In this document: piece after piece, positions 20,707 to 31,056 of the stretch
How the letters are laid out: every line of letters starts with the position of its first letter
How positions within the stretch are numbered: the stretch's first letter is position 1
Position numbers and translations under genes: made by a program
NCBI RefSeq assembly: GCF_050003625.1
Contig: NC_134398.1
Span: forward strand, 111,762,145 to 111,826,144
Direction: 5' to 3'
DNA from: Haematobia irritans
Lineage: Eukaryota; Arthropoda; Insecta; Diptera; Muscidae
Length of the DNA stretch: 64,000 nucleotides
The notes under the pieces: model-generated
The model's database searches: none
Told to the model about the DNA's origin: nothing
The model's input: the letters and a program-made list of their open reading frames with translations, nothing else

Positions 20707-21354
20707 GAACTGCAAAAAAGAGATTTTCATAAAATTATTGAAATTCTAACTTTTTAGGTAGAAGTGCGATTGACCAAATTGAAGTTCAAAACTTGTCATA
20801 AATTACAAGCTACCTTTTTCTGTGTTTGGAGCGATATTCTTTTCTTGTAGTTTACGAAGTTAAATGAAAATTTTCTGAATTTTGTTGTGAATATAAAACA
20901 CAGTATGGACTAATAAAATACTCAAAATGTCCAAAAAAAATATTTGAAAAGTGTGCCGATCCATTTCTCGGCAGATGAAATAGCATGACATCTGAAGAGC
21001 CAATTTTGCACCACTCCCGGATAAAAAGCACATTATTTTTTTGGTTACTCTGAAAAATGATAACATAGTATGAAAGATTATGCAACCTAAATTTTAGTTT
21101 ATTCAATTTACAAATTTCTTTAATATAATGAAAATATAATTAAAAGAAAGTTTATAATCTTTAAAAATTATTTTCATTAAATTCATATTACAAATATTGG
21201 AAATGTCTTTGTACTACGGAAAACTTTAAAGTCGTATGTCTTTGAACTAAGGAAAACTTTCCTTGAAGTAAAGAAAAACATTTTTGATTTAATGAAACCG
21301 GTTTATATCAACTGATATATTAAATATTTAGATTTAAGATAAAGAAGCTTCAAA
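20707..21354. other. AT-rich interval with family-Y repeat
   Basis: No gene. From about 21270 the sequence belongs to repeat family Y (see 9640-9850) and continues at 22406 beyond the inserted DD37E transposon. Confidence 0.5.
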
Positions 21355-21356
21355 TA

Positions 21357-22403
21357 AAGGGTGATACGGTCAAAATTTGGTCAATATAAACTTGACGTAT
21401 TTCTTTCAATTTTGCATTTAAAAAACCTGAACACCCTCAATTTGAAGGTGTGTGTGTGTGTAGAATGTTGCTCCTATTTTGATTTTGGAATTCACTCTTC
21501 AGTTGTCAAAATGCCGTCCAAGCAAGAAGAGCAGCGTATCAAAATTTTGCTCGCGCATCGCGAAAATCCTAGCTACTCGCACGCAAAGCTGGCAAAATCG
21601 CTAAAAGTTGCCAAATCAACCGTTACAAATGTAATTAAAGTGTTTGGGGAACGTTTGTCGACAGCCAGGAAGTCTGGATCGGGGGGAAATCGAAAACCGG
21701 AAGCCGCTGAGACGACAAAGAGAGTTGCCGGTAGTTTCAAGCGAAACCCTAACCTCTCTCACCGAGATGCCGCAAATAAGCTGGGTGTATCGTCTACAAC
21801 CGTGCATCGAGCCAAAAAACGAGCCGGACTATCGATTTACAAGAAGGTAGCCATCTGTACCTGTGGCTTGAAAAGCAGCATTTTCATAGCTTCCGGGACT
21901 GTCAACCAAGAAATTTACGTGAAAGAGTGTTTGAATAAACGTCTGCTGCCTTTCCTGAAGAAACACGGTTGTTCCGTACTGTTTTGGCCGGATTTGGCAT
22001 CTTGCCATTACGGTAAAAAGGCCATGGAGTGGTACGCCGCCAACAACATGCAGGTGGTTCCCAAGGACAAGAACCCTCCCAACACGCCAGAGCTCCGCCC
22101 AATTGAGAAACACTGGGCTATTGTCAAGCGGAACCTAAAGAAGACCAAAAAACTGCTAAGGACGAGCAGTAGTTCAAGGCAAACTGGCTTTCTGCGGCGA
22201 AGAAGGTGGACAAAATCTGATGGCAGGTGTCAAGCGTGAGGCCCTGCAATTCGGATTTGGAAAAGCGAAAGCCTAATTGAATATTTTTCCTGAATTTTAT
22301 ACTAATTGAACTTGAAAAAGAAATTTAATTTGATTTTTTAAATAAACGATTTCACCGATTTACACGCGTTTACCCTTGACCAAATTTTGACCGTATCACC
22401 CTT
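21357..22403 (+). mobile_element. DD37E Tc1/mariner-superfamily transposon, copy 1, internally deleted
   Basis: The ends AAGGGTGATACGGTCAAAAT and its inverse are perfect for about 28 bp, with TA on each side (21355-21356 and 22404-22405). The transposase lacks its central block. A second copy lies at 54618-56673. Confidence 0.9.
21511..22276 (+). pseudogene. DD37E transposase, central deletion
   Basis: Starts MPSKQEEQRIKILLAHRENP with a homeodomain-like helix-turn-helix (HAKLAKSLKVAKSTVTNVI) and a second one (LSHRDAANKLGVSSTTVHRA). After GLSIYKKV at about 21846 it jumps directly to AICTCGLKSSIF, losing the segment that holds the first catalytic aspartate (kept in copy 2 as VVMDDETYVKAD). The second aspartate is in FWPDLASCHY and the glutamate in PELRPIEKHW, with 37 residues between them, which defines the DD37E group known from mosquitoes and other insects. 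A frameshift near 22160 garbles the tail, whose true end (FGFGKAKA-stop) is at 22276. Confidence 0.88.
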
Positions 22404-22405
22404 TA

Positions 22406-22500
22406 TAGGCTAAGACTTATTTTGAGGATTTTGCATTTTTGGTTTAAACGGTGTTTGGAATTAAGAAAACAGTTTTTACTTTCAACAATCTGTCATAATT
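22406..22500 (+). repeat. Family-Y repeat, right part
   Basis: Continues the repeat interrupted by the DD37E element: 'gacttattttgaggattttg' and 'ggtttaaacggtgtttgg' match 9640-9850 in reverse. Confidence 0.5.
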
Positions 22501-22964
22501 TGCATTTTTAAACTAGGTTGCCACTCGTGTCAAAAGTAACCTACAAAAATGTAAAAAAAAAAATACAAAAATCTACCAAATTTAAAATATCTTTTTTCGA
22601 AATTTTTGTGGTTAGTATGAAAAAAAGGGGTTTCTTCGAAAGCAATGTTTTTTTGGGTTAAAATATCCCTTGAATAGTAAGTACGTCGAATTTTAAATGT
22701 TTTAATGATTTAAGCTTGCAGCAAAAAGGGAAAGTTACTATTTCTAAAAAGATGCACGCACAGAAAAAACATATTTGGACATGGTTGCCGCATCCATTTA
22801 ATGCTTATCTAGAGTATGTAATTGTAGCGAAAACCATGTATTTTGTCTTTGTAAAAATAATTTTCGAGCTGAGAAAAATATAAGTTGGCAATAACTATTT
22901 AAATGGTTCTCAAATGCCGCAAAAATTTTCTATTATTTAAATGATAGAATTTGAGACCATTACA

Positions 22965-23003
22965 TGGTCGGGAAAATCATGTATACATGATTTTCCCTGA
23001 CCA
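22965..23003. repeat. 28-bp perfect palindrome in a longer inverted repeat
   Basis: 22970-22997 is an uninterrupted palindrome centred on GTA/TAC (GGGAAAATCATG...CATGATTTTCCC). It extends with one bulge into TGGTC/TGACCA. It lies between two more distant 'accattacatgg' copies (about 22957 and 23062) and is probably the core of a small unnamed element. Confidence 0.8.
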
Positions 23004-23197
23004 TTCAATTTGTTTACTTTTTTGCAGAGAAAAAAGTATTTTTATAGGTTACGTATAGACATGTATAGAACCATTACATGGCCATAATGATGCGGTTAAC
23101 CTTCTACATTGTGTGTATGGTAGATAAAACTGTTAAGTTTATTGTAATAAAAAAGCTTAAAATTTTACTGCAGTAGAATATCTCGTGCGCAATTTAA

Positions 23198-23973
23198 CCC
23201 TTTGACGACGAATGGGACATATATGTCCCATTTCGCATTTCCGTTGTAAAATCTTCATTTATCAACTAATTTAAAAAATATATATATATTCTATCGACGC
23301 AGAACACATATAGCTATGAAGTCGTAAATTTAAAGTTGGGTATTTGTGCGTACTTTGTGTGTGGGAATGTTCTAAACATGAAAAATCTTGAATTTTTTCT
23401 CTAATTTTTTTTTTTATATTTCAAGTATTGGTTGTCTGAGGTGGCTGTATTTTTGGTATAACGTGTATCAACTCATCCTCTATTGATAACGGTTTAAATG
23501 GACTAATTCGGGTACATAGTTTTTCTAAAAAAGATACCGTCTAGGGTAAGAAAAATGATCAACCAACACAATTTGGAGATTGTATGGATACCCAAAAAAC
23601 TTCTAAACTCTTCTTGGTTTATAGGAAAAATAACAACTTTTTTAACAATAAATTTTGGATTGAGATCAAGCTTACACAAAGTGTTCAAAACCATGCACGC
23701 ATGGTCATGAATATTTGCTAAGTCACGTATTTTTTTGTGTTGGTTGTATTTTACAAATGCTATTAAAGCTCTTGATGTGTTTTTTATTGAATTATATAAA
23801 GTATTTAAAAAAAAAAAAATCTGACTATATATCTTCCTTTGAAGACGGATGAAATTTCTCGTAGAAGGAAATATTTTTTTAACATTTTTACGTAGTAAGT
23901 AGGTGTATTTAGAATATAAATTAGCAAGAAAACCCTATTTTTATCGAGCGCTTAATTTTTCGTCGTTAAAGGA
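23198..23973. mobile_element. piggyBac-type MITE
   Basis: TTAA flanks both ends (23194-23197 and 23974-23977). Termini are CCCTTTGACGACGAA and, inverted, TCCTTTAACGACGAA. A TTAA duplication with CCC/TCC ends is the piggyBac hallmark. A subterminal palindrome GGGACATATATGTCCC follows the left terminus at about 23214-23229. No transposase in the 776 bp. Confidence 0.8.
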
Positions 23974-23977
23974 TTAA

Positions 23978-24570
23978 GTTTAGACGGGTTAAGATATGCG
24001 CATTGATGCTGATTTTCGGCAGGCATTATAAAATGAATTTCGTAAATTATTAGTGTCTACAATAATGTGATTAATCAAATTTGACGTTTGAGAATAAATT
24101 GAAGTTTTTGTTGCTGCTATTTTAAATAGAAATAGGTGGCGAATTTTCTAGGACTGTCTATCGTGAGATAAATCACATTTGAAGATTGAGAAATTTACCT
24201 TTTATCTCAAACAAAAAATTTAATAACAATGACAGTGCTATTGCGGTATTAAACCCAATGGCCACATTTTGTTTTTAATAAGTACTTCTACAGAAGATGA
24301 GATACGTGACTCAATTCATTTGGACATGGCCATAAGTATTAGCTAATGCAATTGCAAATTTATGTTTTCATCAAATCTCCAAAGATTTTTCGATTCGGAT
24401 GTTAATAAATGTCACGTCCAGTCAGTTTAAAGAAAAGCAAGCAACGCATTTATGGTCTCCAAAAGATGATTAATAAAGAAATTTGCAATGTTGCTATCTC
24501 AAGGCACCATGATGGCCACCATCCGCAACCAAAGAACTTAAGATTCGGGGCAACACAAATGTGCCATAAA
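23978..24570. other. AT-rich interval, no gene seen
   Basis: No gene or repeat recognised. Confidence 0.4.
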
Positions 24571-24574
24571 TAAT

Positions 24575-24780
24575 GGTTGAGTGTCAGTTTAACTCCACCA
24601 CCATGGCGAAAAGTGCATGTGCTGCCATTTAAGGTAAGTGGCACAGATTTAATGGATCTCGTTGCAGCCATTGGTGAGGAGGAGGAGGAAATTGCCCACC
24701 TGCGCATGAGCGACTTGCTGGTGAGCAAGCGATTGAATTCGTTAACCAACGTTGTCGACCGTCTACCTTCGAGACTATTC
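24575..24780 (+). other. Short segment of coding-like composition, unassigned
   Basis: GC content rises and the plus-strand frame reads LMDLVAAIGEEEEEIAHLRM and on to SLTNVVDRLPSRL, followed by AT-rich readthrough. A Kozak-like 'ccaccATGG' at about 24599 and a consensus donor 'aag/gtaagt' at about 24631 lie in other frames. This could be a decayed or unrecognised host exon. No domain recognised, and chance cannot be excluded. Confidence 0.2.
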
Positions 24781-24899
24781 ATAAATAAATCACAAATAAA
24801 TTTTGTTTTCTTAAATTCTGCATTGACAGATGTTAGAGGCATTTTTAGATTTTTTGTTATTCGTTATTCGTCAGCAACTTTTGAATGGTAAGAAACGTT

Positions 24900-27160
24900 A
24901 GATTGTTACTATCTCCATTGTTCTGTAGTTTGGTAAGTTAGAGTTATAGGCTTTAGACTGCTTTCTACTTTTTGAGAAGTGGAGTTCTCTTACCTGAACT
25001 GCGTCGTCGGCCCGTGGCCTCTACATAAAAATCGTCTTTTGAAATCAAATAAAATAATAAAATAAAAACAAAAATAAAAATAAAAACTATTAAACAATGT
25101 TTGTTTTTAACAAAAATAAAAAAAAAATTAAGAGTGGTGCTCTTTGTTAATTCGATTTGAGGAAAGTTCTTAAAAGGTGTAGGAATAAAATGGCAAGAAA
25201 AATCTTACATGGAGAATTGGATTTAAAGGAATAGCGCGATGGCGAAAATCGATCCATCTCTGGTGACAATGATGAACGTGTGAAACGTCTTACTGTCTCT
25301 TGATACAGGTCTGCATATTTTGATTTTTAGGTTTTAGGGAGCCAAAAATTTAAAAATAATTTTATTAACACAAGAGGAACAAACTCACAAAGAACGAAGT
25401 TAATACACCAACACAAATATTTATTTCGTACCAAAGTTAGAAACAATATTTTTATTAGTTTGCAGTGTTAGTTAAATCTATTAGCAATAAAATAATGGTG
25501 ATTACATTCCAATAACAAAAATAATTATATGTAACATGAAATTTATTGTGAACAAATTTTTTTTATATTTCTACGTATTATATGTTAAGAGAGATTATGA
25601 GGTCTACTATAAAGAGAAGTATCAATCTATGCGTAAAAAAAGATCTATGCGTAACTAAGAAATTATCTAGATATTGACGTTGATGCAGGAATTATTCGAA
25701 AACCACACAGTGGAGATGAATTTAGAGTCCGTAGTGCAAGAAAGAATAAAGTTTGCTAAAAATCAAATCGATTGGCCTAAGCGTATGGCGTAATATTTTG
25801 TGGTCCGTTGAAGCAAAATTAAACTAATTTTCTTCTGATAGAGGTGTCCACCGTGTAAGAAGTCTCATCCATCAAGAATTCAATCCAAAATATACTTTAA
25901 AGACGGTCCAAAACGGTGGTGACATCATCATGGTACGCATTAGAGAAGCTAGACAATAGACTGAAGTTATAGGTTTCTTTCATATTTTTAATGGGTAATT
26001 TTTTTTAATAGGTTAAAATAGAGTAAGAGTTTATAAAATGGTACAAATTTTTCAAATTTTGCCGCAAACAAGCTAAATCCATTCTAGAAAATTTTAATAT
26101 TTTAATAATTTTTGAAAATATTCGAAGTGAAATGTTTCAGACAAGGGTAATAATGCATTAAATCTCATAAAAATGTTGTAATTCATCTTATAATAAACTA
26201 ACTTACAATTTAGAAGACAATGTTAAGAAATAAAATTATATATTGCCATCGGCAACTGCTACCACAATGCAAAGTCAAATTCTGGGGGTTACAATTTTTC
26301 TTGGGGGGAGGGGGTTTAAGCCCCCTCCTCAGAGGCCTTCCTATGCTTATGATGGTATGGAGGTCATTTTCGGATTATAGTGTGGGCCCTCTTCATCGTA
26401 TACAGAATATAATGAAATTAGCTGATTTGTTTACATGTTGTTTAATGTTGTCAACGCACTCAACGCATTGAAAAGTTAAAAGTTCGTAAAGTTCATGCGT
26501 CATATACATACGTTACTTTTATTGTGTAACTCAAACAATAGTAGTTCTCACATTTTAACTTGTTTGACAATAGCATATAACGTACGTACGCATGACCGAA
26601 TGGTATGTAATTCTACCTTAATAAACACATTATGTGTAAAGAAAAAAGTAAAAACTTTCTTAACATTTTAATGAAATCTCAGACCAAAATTTTGAAAATA
26701 CTCATTTTTGAATATGAATGTATTCTCATACAAACGAATCGAACTATCAAAATTAGAGAACCCAAATTCATTTGAATTAAAATTTTGGTAGATTTTTTTG
26801 GCACGAGTGGTAACCATGGTTGCCGGCTTCTAATTTCCTCCTCTAGAGCCACCTAAATGTAAAAATGATTAAAAATTGTGTTGTGTGAAAAAGTCTTTAC
26901 AAGACGCTAAATATTAGACAAAAAACGACATGTAGGGAATTTCCCCTATTTCTGGCAACACGGGCTATAGTGGTTTTGCACTTACATAGTCAGTATGCCA
27001 CTAATATTGAGCCCATTATTAAAAAAGAGGAAATCGCTCCATTAGTGTGGGTAACAAATCCAAATTTGTACACATCGGACAATATTATCATGTAAGAGCT
27101 ACAAGTAAGTATAAATACGATCGGCTAGTACATCAAAATTTGAAATATGAGTAACATTGG
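24900..27160. other. Mostly unassigned interval
   Basis: No recognisable gene. A 36-codon frame at 25683-25793 (starting MQELFENHTVEMNLE) has plausible composition but no match to a family I know. 26307-26328 is a GC-rich hairpin (GGAGGGGG-tttaag-CCCCCTCC) unlike its AT-rich surroundings. 26775-26822 carries 'ggcacgagtggtaacc', inverse of 'ggttgccactcgtgtc' at 22511. Confidence 0.4.
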
Positions 27161-27165
27161 TTACA

Positions 27166-27412
27166 TTGGTGCAATGGTTAGCATACCCGCCTTGCATTCA
27201 CAGGGTCGTGGGTTCAAACCCAGTTCCGACCAAACACTAAAAAAGTTTTTCAGCGGTGGATTATCCCACCACAATAATGCTGGTGATATTTCTGAGTGTT
27301 TCAAAGCTTCTCTAAGTGGTTTCACTGCAATGTGGAACGACGTTCGGACTCGGCTATAAAAGGAGGTCCATTGTCATTGAGCTTAACATGGAATCAGGTA
27401 GCACTCAGTGAC
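27166..27412 (+). mobile_element. tRNA-derived SINE, 3'-truncated
   Basis: Head 'tggtgcaatggttagcatac' with B box GGGTTCAAACCC, then the conserved 'agtttttcagcggtggatta' and 'actcggctataaaaggaggt'. It stops after 'gcactcagtga', lacking the (CCTAA)n tail, and runs into a hairpin at 27419-27445. Confidence 0.8.
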
Positions 27413-27418
27413 TCAGTT

Positions 27419-27445
27419 GGCTTAATGGGCTAACCCCATTAAGCC
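27419..27445. repeat. 11-bp stem hairpin
   Basis: GGCTTAATGGG and CCCATTAAGCC are perfectly complementary with a 5-nt loop. It sits exactly where the SINE body is cut off. Confidence 0.8.
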
Positions 27446-28158
27446 AAATCTGAACAGAGCAAAAACGTAGTCCCAGTCACAGTCGACAAAAATAAATTAT
27501 CTTCAGTGTATATTTTCAATTTAACGTACATATAATCACATTTAAAGACAAAAACGCACATTTAGTGAATAATACACAGTTTCTCTCACGTCAGAGGTTG
27601 TGGAAATATTCCCACAAATTATTATCAAATTGGTTGTCATAAATCAATTAGACCTCTGACATTGGAAGGGAAAGTCTCAGTTTGCTCTCGCACCGTGTAT
27701 GAATAACCATTCCATCGGTTGCACCTATACCCCATAATTTGGTATAACTGAATGAAACAGTTTTTCAAATTAATAACAATTTAGCTGTTGAAATAAATTG
27801 ACTTTTAAAAAGCTCTTGTGATTGTTTTTTTTTTCGGCACCACTGAAAAAACCCATTCACTTTCAGTCAATGTTTAAATGGTGGCTGCCACATCGAGCAA
27901 TCGAACATAATAATACCCTAACAAAAAAGTCCAATGACACGCATGATATTAATAAAAATTATGAATAGTAAATAACAAATGACAGATTTGCTACTGTGCA
28001 TGGATAATTGCGTGATCCCAACATTTGTTTCAGCATATCAATGAAGCCATTTAAAATGAGATTGTTGCCACATTTTTGTAATTAATTTTTTGAAATATTT
28101 TATTAGATTTTTGGATGCCTCATATACATTCTATTTGAATTATTTTAGTTTAGTTAGG
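27446..28158. other. AT-rich interval, no gene seen
   Basis: No gene or repeat recognised. Confidence 0.4.
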
Positions 28159-28265
28159 TACACTGTTAGAAACATATTTATGTTTTTCATGTATTCCGAT
28201 ATAAAAAAAATGTGTTTCGGGCACAATTTTTAAACACAATATTTAAGTGAACAAATGTAATGTTC

Positions 28266-28502
28266 CTAAACTAAGTAATGCGATAAATTCGACCTAGGCC
28301 ATACCGCCTTTTTTGTGAAGCGCATATGAAATTCTTTTCCTTGGGGTCGACAAACATTACGGCTACTACCATTTCGGAATATTTTTTTTGTGTCATCGCT
28401 CCACAGGATATTGCGCCGTTTTCTCTCACCTACCGTTCCTGACCAACTATAATGTTTTCTGATGAGGCATAGTCTCATCTTACAAATTTTTTTCCGTAGC
28501 AT
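28266..28502 (-). pseudogene. Tc1-like transposase fragment
   Basis: The minus-strand frame reads RRNILWSDDTKKIFRNGSS, then VCRPQGKEF and TKKAVW. LWSDE-type motifs carry the first catalytic aspartate of Tc1-like DD34E transposases, and R(R)PKG...F is the usual continuation. Only about 78 codons remain, with no terminal repeats visible, so it is an orphan fragment. Confidence 0.65.
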
Positions 28503-28519
28503 AGGAACTTTTCTGACTG

Positions 28520-29457
28520 CACGGATGAAAAAGACTGTTTTTCATATGTTTGGCTATAAACATTATATGTTTGGAACACAAATTTTTAAACACAATATTT
28601 TTGAGTGCAAGCATATAATGTTCATAAACTAGCATAACATGTTTGGGACATATATGTTAATATGTTAGAACATATTATGTTTGGGACATAAAATGTTTTT
28701 AAATATAATATGCTTGGATGCAAACATATATTAATTTAGAAATAGCCTATAAACATATATGTGTTTAGTAGCTTGGAGCGCTATTTAACAGGGAGCGATA
28801 TTGAATTAAGTTGGTGGTTGTTGCTTGTTATTACAAAATTAACATTTTATTTTTCCTTGGGCAATTGATCAGCTACTTCTTTAATCCTTACAAACTCTGT
28901 GGTCCGCTGTTCGAATCCCCGTCCGGCAAAAGGTAAAATTAAAATAAAAAAAAAATTATATAATTGAATAATTTCTTCTACAATGTTTGTATTACAGAAA
29001 AAGGTGCTAAGAACTAAAAAATCTCGTGGAAGTGAGAAAGATGTGGGGGAATATACAATTGGGCAGAAACAAAATTTTGAGCATTCAGGTCGAAAACCTA
29101 TGTTGTTAGCACCTATATTACCTGTTTATTTTCATAATTCATTATGATTGTAAATATATAAATAAATAAATAAAATTTTTTATTTTTGGGTGCAAAATGC
29201 TTCCAAACATATTATATGATCACATAATAACATATTGTTTTTTGGAAGACAACATTATTGAATTTGGATTCAAAAATACAAAATGTTTGGAAATTGACTA
29301 CCCAAACATATATTGTTTAGACCAACATGCTTTCAAACATATTATATATTGGAAGAGATCAAACATATAAATGTTTGGGCAATAGCCAAAAATGTATATG
29401 CTTGAAGCAAAATATGTTTGGGAGTATATGTTACAGAAGCGATTTTTTGTGAGCGTG
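28520..29457 (+). mobile_element. Family-B element, short form
   Basis: Starts CACGGATGAAAAAGACTG and ends TTTTTTGTGAGCGTG. Both flanks are TG rather than TA. Relative to the long form, the middle, including module A and the A-box half of module V, is missing. The B-box half remains at 28890-28927. A segment 'gcattcaggtcgaaaaccta' followed by AAATA repeats (29083-29175) is inserted, shared with the copy at 59668-60616. Confidence 0.75.
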
Positions 29458-30116
29458 TGTTTGGCAGGGTAATTCGGCATGCACTAATCGCTGCCAAATA
29501 GATCGTGCAGACATCATATTGCCTATTTCAGCAGAAACTTATCTGGATGATTTGAAAGGGTCTTTTTTGGAAGAGTGACAAAAAGATTACCTGTTTTTCG
29601 AAGTGTCTTGCTTGGTTTTCCACGTGTTTTCGCAGAACTTCTTTTCTGTAGGGCTTTTTGAACACAAAGTAACGATCTCTTAAAAGATTTAACGGTCGTT
29701 CAAAGAGATATTCCCTCAAATCTTAGCTAACCCCAGTCTCTTCTTTTCTACTACAATAACTTTTTCGGTTTATCTAGTCTAATTTTTATTAATTGTTTTT
29801 ATTATTTGCATTCAATTCATCACCACTAAAAACACAATAACAAACTTTTTGCAAAATTTAAACATTTTCATATAAAAACGCATAATGTGCTTATTTTTCT
29901 GACCAACCAAATAAAGCGCTTTATCACAAAGATAACACAGGAAACAAAAATAATGCCATTTTCCGTTTATTCTTTTTTTTTCTTATTGAATCAGTGCTGC
30001 CAATATTGAACTTTAGTTACATGACGTAGTTACAACACCAGATTAAAAAATATGTTAGAGTTAGGACAAAAAGGAAAAAATGCCAACTTATACTTATTAT
30101 TTTGACCCCATGTGTA
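29458..30116. other. Interval without recognised gene
   Basis: 29480-29578 has a short frame CQIDRADIILPISAETYLDD that resembles a retroelement protease/linker region, but it is too short to assign. The rest is AT-rich with no match to the other repeats in the window. Confidence 0.3.
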
Positions 30117-30547
30117 GTTGTGATATTTTATTCAGGGAGCGACAGAGAGAGAGAGGGGGGTTGACAAAAGATATCAACAAAACGCAGCGATAGAAGCAAT
30201 TTCTGTGAAACTGCTTGTATGTTGTTTCGGAAAACTGTTTTATGTGTTCATTTGTTTTGGCTGTGCGCTTGGCATATTAAAAAGGCTTCGTCAAAAATTT
30301 GATATGCTTAAGACTAAATATTATTTGAAATGAATATTAAATTGCGTATTCGGAGTAAAGAGAATAGACATTCGGAACCGAGAGAATAGACATTTAAAAA
30401 AACAGCATGTGTTTTTGCCTTGAGAGCAGCAATTTAAGTATATGTGGACATGTGTTTTGTTTATCATTTTGGCATTATGGACACAGAGCAAGAAAGGAAA
30501 TTAAAAAAAAAAAACAGTGGAAAATATATAAAAGTTACAAACGGATA

Positions 30548-30738
30548 AGCTTCTCTAAGTGGTTTCACTACAATGTGGAACGCCGTTCGGACTCGGCTAT
30601 AAAAAGGAGGCCCCTTGTCATTGATCTTAACATGGAATCGGGCAGCACTCAGTGATAAGAGAGAAGTTCACCAATGTGGTATCACAATGGACTGAATAGG
30701 CTAAGTGAGCCTGACACATCGGGCTGCAACCTAACCTT
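30548..30738 (+). mobile_element. tRNA-derived SINE, 5'-truncated
   Basis: Begins 'gcttctctaagtggtttcac' in the SINE body, keeps 'ttcggactcggctataaaaa' and ends 'gggctgcaacctaaccttta'. The tRNA-like head is missing, a normal outcome of incomplete reverse transcription. No clear target duplication. Confidence 0.8.
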
Positions 30739-30866
30739 TACCCAAAAGCTCAGTCCATTTCGCTTATATCAAGCACTGTTCTTTTCTGACCGTAAATCTT
30801 TAATTTCGAAGTTTTATTGTGAAAATATATAAATATAAATATATAAATTAAAAAAAAATGGTGTTC

Positions 30867-30939
30867 GGCCGGAGCAGGGATTGAACCCAGGACCCTTTGT
30901 ACGCAAGGCGGACATGCTAACCATTGCTCCACGTGGCCA
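30867..30939 (-). other. tRNA-like module A of family C
   Basis: Minus strand: 'GGCCACGTGGAGCAATGGTT' with B box GGGTTCAATCCC. It points away from the module V at 32020, from which it is now separated by the inserted element at 31057-32017. Confidence 0.6.
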
Positions 30940-31056
30940 ACAAATGTATGTTTCTGTGGAATAAAGTTTTGGTTGCATCGGCTCATGGGCGCTGCAAACA
31001 ATGCTATATAAATGTAACTTATAACGATAATTGTCTATTGGTGACTATAACAGCTA

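Noticed and set aside
29480..29578. Retroelement protease fragment
   Set aside because: About 30 codons with only vague resemblance. Too short to claim.
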